DNA from: Algoriphagus kandeliae
GTDB lineage: Bacteria > Bacteroidota > Bacteroidia > Cytophagales > Cyclobacteriaceae
NCBI RefSeq assembly: GCF_004571135.1
Contig: NZ_SPSB01000004.1
Span: 248,001-312,000, forward strand
Direction: 5' to 3'
DNA: 64,000 nt
Both the position numbers and the translations under genes were made by a program. Below are positions 19,154-28,698 of the stretch, in pieces. Numbering within the stretch: position 1 is the first letter of the stretch; each line of letters starts with the position of its first letter. Under the pieces are notes generated by a model, which had not been told where the DNA came from, made no database searches, and saw only the letters and a list, made by a program, of their open reading frames with translations.

Positions 19154-19772
19154 ATGACCAAATCCATTGGAATCCAAAATAGCAACTCAAGAATCCAAAA
19201 ATAAATCCTACATAAACCTCCAACGGCTTATGCGCATTTAAAAACAATCGTGAAGATGCGACCCCTCCCGATAAAAAGATAGAAAGTAAAAGTGGGTACA
19301 GGGATTGAAAATTGGAAAATCGGAATCCTAATACCAAAACTAAGGCGACTAAACCTCCTACCCCGGTCATATGAGCTGACATTTTCCAGAAAATAGTCAC
19401 TATAGTCAAAATCACCACAACTCCCGAAATCAATGCCATGGTTTCCCAAATAATCGGATCCAATTCAGAAATCCGATGCATAAAATAAGTAGTCAATAAA
19501 AAATATATGCTTGTTACAGAAAAAGGAATAATTCTGTCTTTTGTAGTGTGCATATGAAGACTTTTGACAGTTCCACTTAGCCGAAGACCAAATATGGTCA
19601 ACATGGGAATCACTAATGTGGACATCAAGATCAGGTAAAAAATTCGAGTCTTAAACTCAAAAGGCACGCTAGTAGATTCTGGTACGCCAAAAAGGATCAT
19701 TCCAAATACCATCATTGGAATGATTAGTGGCTGGAAAACAACAGAAATTACTAATGAACTGATTTTCCCCAC
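19152..19772 (-). CDS. PAP2-like integral membrane protein
   Basis: A 206-residue protein with about six transmembrane helices. Relics of the three PAP2 phosphatase motifs are visible: K-D-R in TTKDRIIPF (residue ~78), SAHMTG (~133) in place of PSGH, and SSRLFLNAHKPLEVYVG (~174) for SRxxxxxHxxxD. If real this is a lipid-phosphate phosphatase, perhaps acting on undecaprenyl or phosphatidyl phosphates, but the motifs are degenerate (Glu for the last Asp). The start is GTG at 19772, overlapping the rpoN stop in the sequence TAGTG, so translation is likely coupled to rpoN. Confidence 0.65.
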   Translation of the reverse strand: MGKISSLVISVVFQPLIIPMMVFGMILFGVPESTSVPFEFKTRIFYLILMSTLVIPMLTIFGLRLSGTVKSLHMHTTKDRIIPFSVTSIYFLLTTYFMHRISELDPIIWETMALISGVVVILTIVTIFWKMSAHMTGVGGLVALVLVLGFRFSNFQSLYPLLLSIFLSGGVASSRLFLNAHKPLEVYVGFIFGFLSCYFGFQWIWS

Positions 19773-21229
19773 TACAACTCTTTTCTTAATCTAGCAACCG
19801 GAATCTGTAATTGTTCTCGGTATTTGGCAACAGTTCGCCTTGCGATATTATATCCTTTTTGGTTGAGTAATTTGACCAATTTGTCATCTGAAAGTGGCCG
19901 CTTTTTATCTTCTTGGTCAACCATACTCTGCAATACAGATTTGACCTCTCGGTTACTTACATCTTCCCCACTATCGGTAGAAATACCTTCGGAAAAGAAA
20001 TATTTCAAAGGATAAACGCCGAATTCGGTTTGCACAGCTTTACTGTTGGCCACGCGAGAAACAGTGGAAATATCCATATCGATTTTCTCTGCGATATCTT
20101 TCAATATCATCGGACGCAAATTTGTCTCATCACCATCCAAGAAAAATTCGTACTGATACTCCACAATGGCCTCCATCGTTCTAAGCAAAGTATTTTGACG
20201 CTGCTTGATCGCATCAATAAACCATTTAGCCGCATCCAATTTTTGCTTGACGAAAGTGACCGTCTCCTTGAGTTTCTTGTCCTTTTTGTCGGATTTATCA
20301 TATGCATCAAACATTTCTGCATAAGATCGGGAAATACGAAGTTCAGGAGCATTTTTTGAATTCAAAGAAACCTCAAGCTTCCCTGAATTATTGGTCAAAA
20401 TAAAATCAGGAATAATATACTGCGTCCGAACCAAGCCGTCCGAAGTTCCTCCAGGTTTAGGGTTAAGCCGGGTGATCAAATTGACTGCTTCCTTGGTCTC
20501 TTCTTCAGTCAAGTCACACTTCCGCTGGATTTTAGAATAGTGCTTTTTGGTAAACTCATCAAAACAATCCTGTACAATCCGAAGGGCATGTTGCACTTCC
20601 GGGTCGTCCGGATGTTCTTTTCGCTCCAACTGAATTAAAAGGCATTCTTGAAGATTTCGGGCCGCAATTCCTGCCGGATCAAAATTTTGGATTTTTACCA
20701 AAATTTCTTCCACTTCATCAATGTCAGTTTCGATATTTTGGCTGAAGGCTAAATCATTGATAATGGCTTCCAAATCCCTGCGGATATAGCCATCGTTTTC
20801 GATACTTCCAATCAATTGCTGACCGATCAGTTTCTGCCGATCATCCAGTTTCAAAAAATTCAATTGCTGGATCAATTGTTCATGCAAGGATGCCTGTGAA
20901 GAAATCGGTATTTCTCTGTCCTCTTCGTCCGGATTATAATTCCCGTCCCCATGCATTTTATACCCACTATACTCATCATCGAGATAATCATCTAGGTTGA
21001 TATCCCGATCTTCCATTGGCATATCTTCCTCATAATTATCCTCAAAGGTATCGTCTTGAGAAGATTCCTCTTTTTCTTCCCTTCCCTCTTCTAAGGCGGG
21101 ATTAATTTCCAACTCTTCCTCAATTCTAGCATCCAATTCAGCAGTAGGCACCTGCAGCAATTTGATAAATTGGATTTGCTGAGGAGAAAGCTTCTGAGAA
21201 AGCGTCTGACTAAGATTTAACTTCTGCAT
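19772..21229 (-). CDS. rpoN: RNA polymerase sigma-54 factor
   Basis: A 485-residue sigma-54. Region I is the Gln/Leu-rich N-terminus (LSQTLSQKLSPQQIQFIKLLQVP), which contacts the enhancer-binding ATPase. An acidic linker covers ~45-100. The core-binding region and HTH follow (LKDIAEKIDMDISTVSRVANSK). The C-terminal RpoN box is ARRTVAKYREQLQIP near residue 465, which reads the -24 element. No sigma-54 activator gene is present in the window. A downstream membrane-protein gene overlaps by one nucleotide. Confidence 0.97.
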   Translation of the reverse strand: MQKLNLSQTLSQKLSPQQIQFIKLLQVPTAELDARIEEELEINPALEEGREEKEESSQDDTFEDNYEEDMPMEDRDINLDDYLDDEYSGYKMHGDGNYNPDEEDREIPISSQASLHEQLIQQLNFLKLDDRQKLIGQQLIGSIENDGYIRRDLEAIINDLAFSQNIETDIDEVEEILVKIQNFDPAGIAARNLQECLLIQLERKEHPDDPEVQHALRIVQDCFDEFTKKHYSKIQRKCDLTEEETKEAVNLITRLNPKPGGTSDGLVRTQYIIPDFILTNNSGKLEVSLNSKNAPELRISRSYAEMFDAYDKSDKKDKKLKETVTFVKQKLDAAKWFIDAIKQRQNTLLRTMEAIVEYQYEFFLDGDETNLRPMILKDIAEKIDMDISTVSRVANSKAVQTEFGVYPLKYFFSEGISTDSGEDVSNREVKSVLQSMVDQEDKKRPLSDDKLVKLLNQKGYNIARRTVAKYREQLQIPVARLRKEL

Positions 21230-21403
21230 TTGGGAAATTTAGAACCGATCCTGTAGGTTTAAAAAAGCTTTTTCAACTGAAAAAGCCTTGAATTCAAAGT
21301 TAGGAAAAACGCGCAAATTTTTGATAAAAAGCTTATTTAATCGTTTTTTTGCAAACCCTTTTAGCGAGCAAGGAAGCTCAAATGAAATTTAATCAACGCA
21401 ATC

Positions 21404-22855
21404 ATGGCATTTAACAAGCGGGTCAAAATCAAATCTTTACTGGAACAGCCCCTTATTGGAGCTGAAGTCACTATTATGGGCTGGGTACGAACCAAACGTT
21501 CTAATAAAAATGTATCATTCATCGCCCTGAATGACGGTTCCATTATCACCAACTACCAAGTGGTTGCTGACCCGAATGTGATTTCGGAAGAAACTCTAAA
21601 AAAATGTAGTACCGGAGCTTGTCTAAAGGTAAACGGCACCATTGTGGAGTCGCAAGGCGCTGGACAAGCAGCAGAATTACATGCTAGTTCTATTGAGGTT
21701 TTGGGCGAAGCAGATCCTGAAAAATATCCGCTACAGCCTAAAAAGCACTCTTTGGAATTTCTCCGAGAGATCGCTCATTTAAGAATGCGCACGAATACCT
21801 TCAGCGCAGTTTTCAGAGTCCGCCATGCCCTTGCCTATGCTGTTCATAAGTATTTCAATGACAAAGGGTTCTTCTATATTCACACTCCAATCATCACCGC
21901 TTCCGATGCGGAGGGAGCTGGAGAAACTTTCAAGGTAACTACCTTAGAAATCGGCAATCCTCCAAGAACCGAAGATGGAGCTGTAGATTTTAAGCAAGAT
22001 TTCTTCGAGCGAGAAGCTAATTTGACGGTATCTGGTCAGCTAGAAGGTGAATTGGCAGCTTTGGCATTGTCTGAGATTTACACTTTTGGGCCTACTTTCC
22101 GGGCTGAAAATTCCAATACTACTCGTCATTTGGCTGAATTCTGGATGATTGAACCAGAAATGGCTTTCTATGATGCAGAGGATAATGCGGATTTAGCCGA
22201 GGATTTCTTGAAGTATTTGATCCGATACGCTTTGGAAAACTGTGAGGATGACCTCAAGTTTTTGGAAGCCCGACTACTGGAGGAGGAAAAGTCCAAGCCA
22301 GCCGATCAACGCTCTGAAATGGGCTTGATTGAAAAGCTGAAGTTTGTAGCTGATAATGACTTTGTTCGAATCACCTATACCGAGGCAATCGATATTTTGA
22401 AGAATTCGAAACCAAACAAAAAGAAGAAATTCCAATACCTGATCGAATCATGGGGCGCTGATCTTCAATCTGAGCATGAGCGTTATCTGGTAGAAAAGCA
22501 TTTCAAAAAGCCGGTAATTTTAACAGACTATCCAAAAGAGATCAAAGCCTTCTATATGCGTCAAAATGAAGACGGAAAAACGGTAGCGGCTATGGATATT
22601 CTTTTCCCTGGAATCGGTGAAATCATCGGTGGATCTCAGCGGGAAGAACGAATGGATAAACTGGTTCAGCGAATGGAAGAAATGCACATTCCAACCGAGG
22701 AAATGTGGTGGTTCTTGGATACACGTCGATTTGGTTCTACCCCACACGCAGGTTTCGGACTTGGTTTTGAACGAATGGTCCAATTCGTAACTGGAATGGG
22801 TAATATTCGAGACGTAATAGCCTTCCCAAGGACTCCTGGGAACGCAGAATTTTAA
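21404..22855 (+). CDS. asnS: Asparaginyl-tRNA synthetase
   Basis: A 483-residue class IIb synthetase that charges tRNA-Asn. The N-terminal OB-fold anticodon-binding domain ([25 protein letters not shown]) is followed by the class II core. Motif 2 is [25 protein letters not shown] and motif 3 is [15 protein letters not shown] near the C-terminus. [11 protein letters not shown] and the RAENSNT form are typical of AsnRS rather than AspRS. Monocistronic, closed by the terminator at 22861. Divergent from rpoN. Confidence 0.97.
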   Translation: MAFNKRVKIKSLLEQPLIGAEVTIMGWVRTKRSNKNVSFIALNDGSIITNYQVVADPNVISEETLKKCSTGACLKVNGTIVESQGAGQAAELHASSIEVLGEADPEKYPLQPKKHSLEFLREIAHLRMRTNTFSAVFRVRHALAYAVHKYFNDKGFFYIHTPIITASDAEGAGETFKVTTLEIGNPPRTEDGAVDFKQDFFEREANLTVSGQLEGELAALALSEIYTFGPTFRAENSNTTRHLAEFWMIEPEMAFYDAEDNADLAEDFLKYLIRYALENCEDDLKFLEARLLEEEKSKPADQRSEMGLIEKLKFVADNDFVRITYTEAIDILKNSKPNKKKKFQYLIESWGADLQSEHERYLVEKHFKKPVILTDYPKEIKAFYMRQNEDGKTVAAMDILFPGIGEIIGGSQREERMDKLVQRMEEMHIPTEEMWWFLDTRRFGSTPHAGFGLGFERMVQFVTGMGNIRDVIAFPRTPGNAEF

Positions 22856-22860
22856 TTCAA

Positions 22861-22890
22861 ATCCCCGGCTAATCAGTCGGGGATTTTTTT
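22861..22890 (+). terminator. Rho-independent terminator after asnS
   Basis: Stem ATCCCCG (22861-22867) / CGGGGAT (22878-22884), 10-nt loop, T7 run. It touches the stop codon of the convergent folK gene. Confidence 0.85.
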
Positions 22891-23380
22891 ATACTGATTC
22901 TTTGAATACTGATACATTGGATGTGTCCGGACATTCCTCAAAAAGTTGGCGAATGGTTTTTCCTAAAACAGGATGAACCAAATCGGGAAGGACATCCATA
23001 AGGGGCCCTAAAACAAATCGCCTATTGGCAACTTCAGGGTGCGGGATTTTTAATTCGGGCAAATCAATCATTGCATTATCCCAAAACAAAATATCAATAT
23101 CCATCGTCCGATCTCCCCATTTCACCAAACGCTTCCTACCCATATTTTTTTCGATCTGCTGGATTTGCTTTAAAAATCTCAAGGGACCCAACTTTGTTTC
23201 AAGAACCAACGCCTGATTTAAAAATGCTTCCTTTGCAACTCCACCCCAGGCCTCGGTAGCGAAAATCTGAGATTCTGCAACCAAATTTCCTAAACTACTG
23301 ACAGCCGTTTTAGCATTTTCCAAGAGTCTCTTTCGATCTCCTTGATTACCCCCCAAAATCAAAACAACCTCATGAACCAT
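22889..23380 (-). CDS. folK: 2-amino-4-hydroxy-6-hydroxymethyldihydropteridine pyrophosphokinase
   Basis: HPPK transfers pyrophosphate from ATP to 6-hydroxymethyl-dihydropterin in folate synthesis. Motifs: VVLILGGNQGDR at the N-terminus, ATEAWGGVAKEAFLNQ (the family has TxPxG..QPxFLN), EKNMGRKRLVKWGDRTMDIDILFWDN and the tail LKIPHPEVANRRFVLGPL. I take the ATG at 23380 (MVHEVVLILGG), 163 aa; a TTG eight codons upstream at 23404 is open but would extend past the usual family N-terminus. Divergent from sppA. Confidence 0.93.
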   Translation of the reverse strand: MVHEVVLILGGNQGDRKRLLENAKTAVSSLGNLVAESQIFATEAWGGVAKEAFLNQALVLETKLGPLRFLKQIQQIEKNMGRKRLVKWGDRTMDIDILFWDNAMIDLPELKIPHPEVANRRFVLGPLMDVLPDLVHPVLGKTIRQLFEECPDTSNVSVFKESV

Positions 23381-23449
23381 TTCTACTTTTAAATTGATTT
23401 TCAATACTAGATCAAATTAAGCTATTTTAGCCCCATAAATAAATTCATT

Positions 23450-25216
23450 ATGAAATTCTTAGGAAACGTTTTAGCAGTTATTGTAGGCTTGGTTATTTTC
23501 AGTATCCTCAGTTTTCTGCTGTTTTTTGGACTGATTGGCATCATTGCAGCCTCGGGAGAAAAAGAAGTCAAGGTTCAGGAAAACACCATCCTTCACCTGA
23601 ATCTCAATGGCAGGACTTTAGTGGAACGAACATCTGAAGATGACCTCAACTTTGGACCTTTGGAGAATCCTTTCGGCGGGGCTCTTCAAGCAGGAATGGT
23701 TAATTTGAAGAAGGCTATACGTGAAGCTAAAACCAATGAAAATATCCAAGGAATTTACCTGAATTCAGGATTAGTCATGGCTGGCCAAGCCAATTTATTG
23801 GAGCTTCGGGAGGAGTTGGAAAGCTTTAAGGAATCTGGAAAATTTATCGTTGCTTATGATGAAGCCTATTCGGAAGGCGGTTATTTCCTGGCTTCTGTTG
23901 CAGATGAGGTTTATCTGAACCCCATGGGGGCAGTTGATTTTAATGGCTTGGCCTCAGAGGTAATTTTCTTAAAAGGCTTTTTCGAAAAAGTTGGAATCGA
24001 GCCGATTGTGTTTCGGGTAGGTGAATTCAAAAGTGCAGTAGAGCCCTTTATTCTCGACAAAATGAGTCCTGAAAATCGCTTACAAACTGAATTCTTTTTG
24101 GAAGATATCAATCAAAACATGATTCAGGCTGTAGCAGAATCCCGTCAAGTTTCTCTAGACAGCATGCAACTCATCAATGATCAAATGTTGGTTAGAAGGG
24201 CCCAGGATGCTGTGGATTTCCACCTAGTAGACAAGCTGACTTACGAAGATGAAGTTCATGCCATTCTTAGAGAAAAACTAGGATTGGGTGAGGATGATGA
24301 TATACGAACAATCAATGCAACGAATTTAGGTTCAGTAGCAAAAAGTGAAAACCTAACTTCAAGAAACCGAATTGCGGTGATTATCGCTGAGGGTGAAATC
24401 GTAAGCGGAAATGCAGACGGAGTAATCAGCTCTGATAAATTTGCCAAAGAAATCCGAAAAGCAAGAAAGGATGATAATATCAAAGCCATTGTTCTTCGAG
24501 TGAATTCTCCAGGCGGATCCATTTTAGCATCTGAGGTTATTTGGAGAGAAATGAATGAGGCTAAGAAAGCAAAACCAGTCATCGTTTCAATGGGAGAAGT
24601 TGCTGCATCGGGGGGATATTACATTTCTGCACCAGCTGACACCATTGTTGCACAACCTAATACCATCACAGGATCAATCGGAATTTTTGGACTTTGGTTT
24701 AATGTGCAGGAACTCATCAATGATAAGTTGGGAGTAACAACTGATGTGGTTTCTACGGGTGAACTTTCTGATTTTATGAATGTAGCACGTCCTCTGACGG
24801 AAGTAGAAAGAACCATCATGCAAAACTCGATTGAAGAGGGATATGACACCTTCATTTCCCGTGTTGCTGAAGGAAGGAACATGAGCCCTGAAGCCGTGAA
24901 AGAAGTAGCGTCGGGGAGAGTTTGGACAGGTAATCAAGCGAAAGAACGAGGACTAGTGGATGTTTTAGGAGGCTTGGACACAGCTATTGAAATTGCAGCT
25001 GGAAAAATTGATGCAGGAGATGACTTCCGAGTAATTTACTACCCGCAGCCAAAACCTTGGTTTGAAAAGTTGATGGATGATTTGTCAGACAATGTTCAAA
25101 CCAAAATCCTTCAAGCCCGTTTGGGTGAACTCTATCCGGTTTATCAAAATTTGGAAAAGGTGAAAAACTATCAGGGTATACAAGCCCGAATGCCTCAGGA
25201 AATAAGAGTTAATTAA
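23450..25216 (+). CDS. sppA: Signal peptide peptidase SppA, 67K long form
   Basis: A 588-residue membrane-bound serine protease of family S49 that degrades cleaved signal peptides. One N-terminal TM helix (residues ~5-33) is followed by two tandem S49 domains (~50-300 and ~305-560). The nucleophile Ser is in the second domain, MGEVAASGGYYISAPADTIVAQPNTITGSIG, and the catalytic Lys is expected in the first (AYDEAYSEGGYFLASVADEVYLNP), as in the E. coli enzyme. Length fits the long SppA type. Single gene; a palindromic repeat follows its stop. Confidence 0.95.
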   Translation: MKFLGNVLAVIVGLVIFSILSFLLFFGLIGIIAASGEKEVKVQENTILHLNLNGRTLVERTSEDDLNFGPLENPFGGALQAGMVNLKKAIREAKTNENIQGIYLNSGLVMAGQANLLELREELESFKESGKFIVAYDEAYSEGGYFLASVADEVYLNPMGAVDFNGLASEVIFLKGFFEKVGIEPIVFRVGEFKSAVEPFILDKMSPENRLQTEFFLEDINQNMIQAVAESRQVSLDSMQLINDQMLVRRAQDAVDFHLVDKLTYEDEVHAILREKLGLGEDDDIRTINATNLGSVAKSENLTSRNRIAVIIAEGEIVSGNADGVISSDKFAKEIRKARKDDNIKAIVLRVNSPGGSILASEVIWREMNEAKKAKPVIVSMGEVAASGGYYISAPADTIVAQPNTITGSIGIFGLWFNVQELINDKLGVTTDVVSTGELSDFMNVARPLTEVERTIMQNSIEEGYDTFISRVAEGRNMSPEAVKEVASGRVWTGNQAKERGLVDVLGGLDTAIEIAAGKIDAGDDFRVIYYPQPKPWFEKLMDDLSDNVQTKILQARLGELYPVYQNLEKVKNYQGIQARMPQEIRVN

Positions 25217-25221
25217 TTTGA

Positions 25222-25293
25222 TGTCACATTGAGCGGAGTCGAAATGTCCTTTTAATTAAAGAAAAGACTTCGACTTCGCTCAGTTTGACAAAA
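25222..25293. repeat. Palindromic intergenic element (TGAGCGnAGTCGAA type), copy 1
   Basis: Imperfect inverted repeat: TGTCACATTGAGCGGAGTCG on the left and CGACTTCGCTCAGTTTGACA on the right, around an AT-rich loop. A second copy lies at 27172-27241. Both sit between convergent genes. It resembles short REP-like elements that are common in Bacteroidota genomes. Confidence 0.8.
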
Positions 25294-25316
25294 TAAATTG
25301 AATGGAAACGCATTTA

Positions 25317-26210
25317 TTAAACCTTTTGTAAAAGGACTAACCAAGCTTTTTTCACATCTCCCGCTTCAAGAATCTCCTGAGCGTAGCGATGCAAGTGATC
25401 AATCCAGCTTGCTCGATCATTTTGGAATCGAACACGCATTTCTTCAAGTACAGGGCTTTTTCCAAATGCTATCACTTCCTCCTCAGTAGGCAGGCTTTCT
25501 ACATTACCTAATCTTCCCAAATTATTCCCCGTCAAAACCGGGCTAGTTCGAATTTCTTCAGGTATTTGATCTACCCCAATTCCCATTGTACTCAAAGGCT
25601 TGGGAATTTCGAATAGGCATGGACCATTTGTACGGGAATACCAATTCCCTCCCAATCTCGCCACGAGGTCCAGTTTATGAGGATCAATTATTCCTTTTTC
25701 ATTGAGTATTTGTTCGTCCACATGGACACAAAGCACTTCACAAATCACCAAATTCCCGGACCCACCTCGATCTCCAAGTGCTTTTATTTCATTGACCTTG
25801 CACTCAAAAGAAACACGAGCCTCTTTAATTCGAGGGGGTTTAACATGAGTGGAAGGCACTGGTGTGAATCCTGCCTTCACAAATTCATCTACGCCTTTTG
25901 GATATTCGGTACTTGCTAAGGACATCTGCTCTACTATCCCATAATGAACGACATGAATGACCACTTCCGGGACTTCATGGACATTTTCCAAGGTATGTTT
26001 AGTAGTATTATCGCGTACCCGCCGGGATGGGGAAAAAATCAAAATAGGTGGATTAGTGCTGAATAAATTAAAAAAACTGAAAGGGCTCAAATTCACGTTT
26101 CCCTCCCCATCAATCGTACTGGCAAATGCAATTGGCCGTGGTGCAATACTTCCTTGCAATAAAGCATGAAACTCAGGAATGGGCAGATCTTTCGGGTAGA
26201 TTGTCTTCAT
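25317..26210 (-). CDS. Flavin reductase family protein (FMN-binding split barrel)
   Basis: A 297-residue protein of the DIM6/NTAB flavin-reductase-like family. The N-terminal FMN split barrel runs ~10-200, with LLQGSIAPRPIAFASTIDGEGNVNLSPFSFF and the phosphate-binding FSPSRRVRDNTTKHTLENV. The C-terminal ~90 residues form a family-specific extension. It probably binds FMN and reduces flavin or a small substrate with NAD(P)H in the cytosol; the partner is unknown. Convergent with sppA, divergent from the EEP hydrolase. Confidence 0.85.
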   Translation of the reverse strand: MKTIYPKDLPIPEFHALLQGSIAPRPIAFASTIDGEGNVNLSPFSFFNLFSTNPPILIFSPSRRVRDNTTKHTLENVHEVPEVVIHVVHYGIVEQMSLASTEYPKGVDEFVKAGFTPVPSTHVKPPRIKEARVSFECKVNEIKALGDRGGSGNLVICEVLCVHVDEQILNEKGIIDPHKLDLVARLGGNWYSRTNGPCLFEIPKPLSTMGIGVDQIPEEIRTSPVLTGNNLGRLGNVESLPTEEEVIAFGKSPVLEEMRVRFQNDRASWIDHLHRYAQEILEAGDVKKAWLVLLQKV

Positions 26211-26277
26211 TAGCTTTTCTTTTCTTCAAATTAAAGGTCATTTTTAAATGATAAACAAAAAGAATCGCAATAGTTCC

Positions 26278-27129
26278 ATGAAGAATCTCACAAATAGTCT
26301 CAAACTCGCTTTTTTTATTTTTTCAATTAGTGCATTTTGTTCCAATACATTTGCTCAAAGCCACCAAATAGCAACTTTCAATATCCGATGGGACAATCCC
26401 AATGATGAAGGAAACCTCTGGAAAGATAGACTACCTCATGTCGCTGCCTTGATTCAATTCCATCAAATTAGCCTTTTCGGCACACAAGAGGGGCTAAACC
26501 ATCAAGTCAATCAGCTAAAAGAAGCTCTTGGCTATGATTATTTGGGTGTGGGAAGAGATGATGGTGCTGAAAAAGGTGAATACACAGCGATATTTTTTGA
26601 TCCTGATCAGTTTAAGCTTGATGAGCAAGGAACTTTTTGGCTTTCCCCTACTCCTGAAACACCGAGTAAAGGCTGGGATGCAGCCCTAAATCGAATCTGT
26701 TCTTGGGGAAAATTTGAAGACTTGGAAGGAAATCAATTCTACGTGTTCAATATCCACTATGATCACATCGGACAGCAAGCCAGAGAAGAAAGCAGCAAAT
26801 TAGTTGTTCAAAAAATAGATGAAATTAATTCCGAAAATCTCCCTGTGATTTTAATGGGAGACTTCAATGTTACTCCTGATAATCCTGCCTATACCACCAT
26901 CACCCAATCCCCTGATTGGAAAGATGCTCGCTTGATTTCAACAATTCCCTCCTATGGACCAAGAGGAACTTTTACTGGATTCGATTGGGAAGTACTACCT
27001 GATGGAATCATCGATCATATTTTTATCAAAGGTGATATCCAAGTTTATCGTCATGGAGTTTTGAGCGATAATTATGGGAAGAAATATCCATCGGATCACT
27101 TTCCTGTGATGGTAGAAATTGGATTTTAG
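26278..27129 (+). CDS. Secreted endonuclease/exonuclease/phosphatase (EEP) family protein
   Basis: A 283-residue protein from ATG 26278 with signal peptide MKNLTNSLKLAFFIFSISAF ending TFAQ. An in-frame ATG at 26248 would add ten residues and cannot be excluded. EEP motifs: ATFNIRWDNPNDEGNLW (catalytic Asn and Asp), GTQEGLNHQ (metal Glu), NIHYDHIGQQAREES, MGDFNVTPDNPAY (Asp/Asn), and C-terminal YPSDHFPVMVEI (catalytic Asp-His). It is exported to the periplasm or outside. The substrate (nucleic acid, phospholipid or sugar phosphate) is not determined. Confidence 0.9.
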   Translation: MKNLTNSLKLAFFIFSISAFCSNTFAQSHQIATFNIRWDNPNDEGNLWKDRLPHVAALIQFHQISLFGTQEGLNHQVNQLKEALGYDYLGVGRDDGAEKGEYTAIFFDPDQFKLDEQGTFWLSPTPETPSKGWDAALNRICSWGKFEDLEGNQFYVFNIHYDHIGQQAREESSKLVVQKIDEINSENLPVILMGDFNVTPDNPAYTTITQSPDWKDARLISTIPSYGPRGTFTGFDWEVLPDGIIDHIFIKGDIQVYRHGVLSDNYGKKYPSDHFPVMVEIGF

Positions 27130-27147
27130 GAAAGTAAAATTAAAGTA

Positions 27148-27272
27148 AGAGGCCATCTCATAATTCATTTTTGTCACATTGAGCGTAGTCAAAATGTTGC
27201 ATAGTAACAAAATCAGCTTCGACTTCGCTCAGCCTGACAAAAGATAGACTTTCGAGACGGCCTCTATTTTTT
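27148..27272. terminator. Composite hairpin between convergent genes, palindromic element in its loop
   Basis: Outer arms AGAGGCCATCTC (27148-27159) and GAGACGGCCTCT (27254-27265) pair at 11 of 12 positions and are followed on the plus strand by a T6 run, as in an intrinsic terminator. The loop holds a complete TGAGCGnAGTC palindromic element. Confidence 0.6.
27172..27241. repeat. Palindromic intergenic element, copy 2
   Basis: TGTCACATTGAGCGTAGTCA on the left against CGACTTCGCTCAGCCTGACA on the right. Same family as 25222-25293, but with a different central loop. Confidence 0.8.
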
Positions 27273-28560
27273 ATGAATTCATCAATTCTTCAATTTCCTC
27301 CACTTCAATAGGAATATTCCGCATTAGGTCAAAATAGCCCTCTTCCTTAATGACAATATTATTTTCCAAGCGAACTCCCAAGCCCTCTTCTTGGATATAA
27401 ATACCTGGTTCCACCGTAAAGACCATCCCCGTGGTAATTGGGTAATGCATTGTTCCCACATCATGCACATCAAGCCCCAAATGATGGGAAGTTCCATGCA
27501 TAAAATATTTCTTGTAAGCTGGCCATTTAGGATCTTGATTTTTGATATCTGTTTGATCAATCAAACCCAAACCTAAAAGCTCTGACTGCATAATCAGACC
27601 AACTTCTTTATGGTAATCCTGAATAGTGACACCAGGTCTTAAAATATTCATCGCTTCTCGCTGAACGCGTAAAACCGAATTATAAACTGCCTTTTGCCTT
27701 TCAGTAAAGCGGCCATTGACAGGAATAGTCCGAGTCATATCGGCATTGTAATTTCCATATTCCGCTCCTACATCCATCAACAATAAATCACCAGCCTTGC
27801 AGACTTTATTGTTTTCGATATAGTGTAAAACACATGCTGCAGGACCCGAAGCGATGATTGGTTCGTAAGCAAAACCCTTACTTCTACTTCGTACAAATTC
27901 ATGCAGATATTCAGCCTCAATCTCATACTCAGTTACACCAGGTTTTACGAAATTCAAAATTCTTCTAAATCCCTTCTCCGTGATATCACAAGCGACTTGC
28001 AATTGATCAATCTCCTCTTGCTCTTTAACGCCTCGAAGTTCATGCATGATAGGTGCCAAGCGCTCGTATTCATGGAGTGGATAGCGTTCCTTACAGGATT
28101 TGATAAAACGGGAATCTCGTGTCTCGACGACAACACCAGCACGGAGGTGCTCATTCGTATTAAGATAAACTCGCTCTGAAAGTGCCATCACCGAATTGAA
28201 AATCAAGTCAAAATCGGAAAGCCAATGGATATTTTTTATTCCCGAGGCTGCTTCAGCTTCCTCTTTGGTGTATTTATGCCCCTCCCAAATCGCAATATGC
28301 TCATTGGTTTCCCGCAGAAATAAAACCTCTCTCCAAGCTGGATTAGGACAATCCGGTGCAATCAGCAAAATAGTCTCCTCCTGATCAATTCCACAGAGAT
28401 AAAACAAGTCATTGTTTTGCCGAAATTTCATGGTACCATCGGCATTGGTAGGCATAATATCATTGGAATTAAGAACCGCAACGGAGTTTTTCGCAAGTTT
28501 CTGTACTAGCTTAGCTCGGTTTCGGATGTAGAGTTCCGCAGGAAGTGGCGTATATTTCAT
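27271..28560 (-). CDS. Aminopeptidase P family protein (Xaa-Pro aminopeptidase, M24B)
   Basis: A 429-residue cytosolic metallopeptidase that should cleave the bond before a penultimate proline. The AMP_N domain covers ~5-140 (RNRAKLVQKLAKNSVAVLNS). The pita-bread catalytic domain has metal ligands in LLLMDVGAEYGNYNADMTRT (two Asp), HGTSHHLGLDVHDVG (His), FTVEPGIYI (Glu) and GVRLENNIVI (Glu). All five ligands are present. Length fits PepP. It is a single gene, divergent from the M16 protease gene. Confidence 0.93.
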   Translation of the reverse strand: MKYTPLPAELYIRNRAKLVQKLAKNSVAVLNSNDIMPTNADGTMKFRQNNDLFYLCGIDQEETILLIAPDCPNPAWREVLFLRETNEHIAIWEGHKYTKEEAEAASGIKNIHWLSDFDLIFNSVMALSERVYLNTNEHLRAGVVVETRDSRFIKSCKERYPLHEYERLAPIMHELRGVKEQEEIDQLQVACDITEKGFRRILNFVKPGVTEYEIEAEYLHEFVRSRSKGFAYEPIIASGPAACVLHYIENNKVCKAGDLLLMDVGAEYGNYNADMTRTIPVNGRFTERQKAVYNSVLRVQREAMNILRPGVTIQDYHKEVGLIMQSELLGLGLIDQTDIKNQDPKWPAYKKYFMHGTSHHLGLDVHDVGTMHYPITTGMVFTVEPGIYIQEEGLGVRLENNIVIKEEGYFDLMRNIPIEVEEIEELMNS

Positions 28561-28698
28561 ATGCTTATTTTATTTTAAATTGAATCAAGTCCCGGTTAGA
28601 AAATTGTTTTCTTTGTATAACCAGAGATTGAAATTGAGATAATCTTCTCAGTATTCCAAAAGACTTTGGAAAGTTGATTTTTGGTAGGTAAAAAAACT

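Noticed and set aside
21295..21302. TAACTTTG as the rpoN promoter -7 box
   Set aside because: It fits TAnnTTTG, but no TTTG/TTG lies at 17-21 nt upstream; the nearest is 11 nt away, so I did not annotate it.
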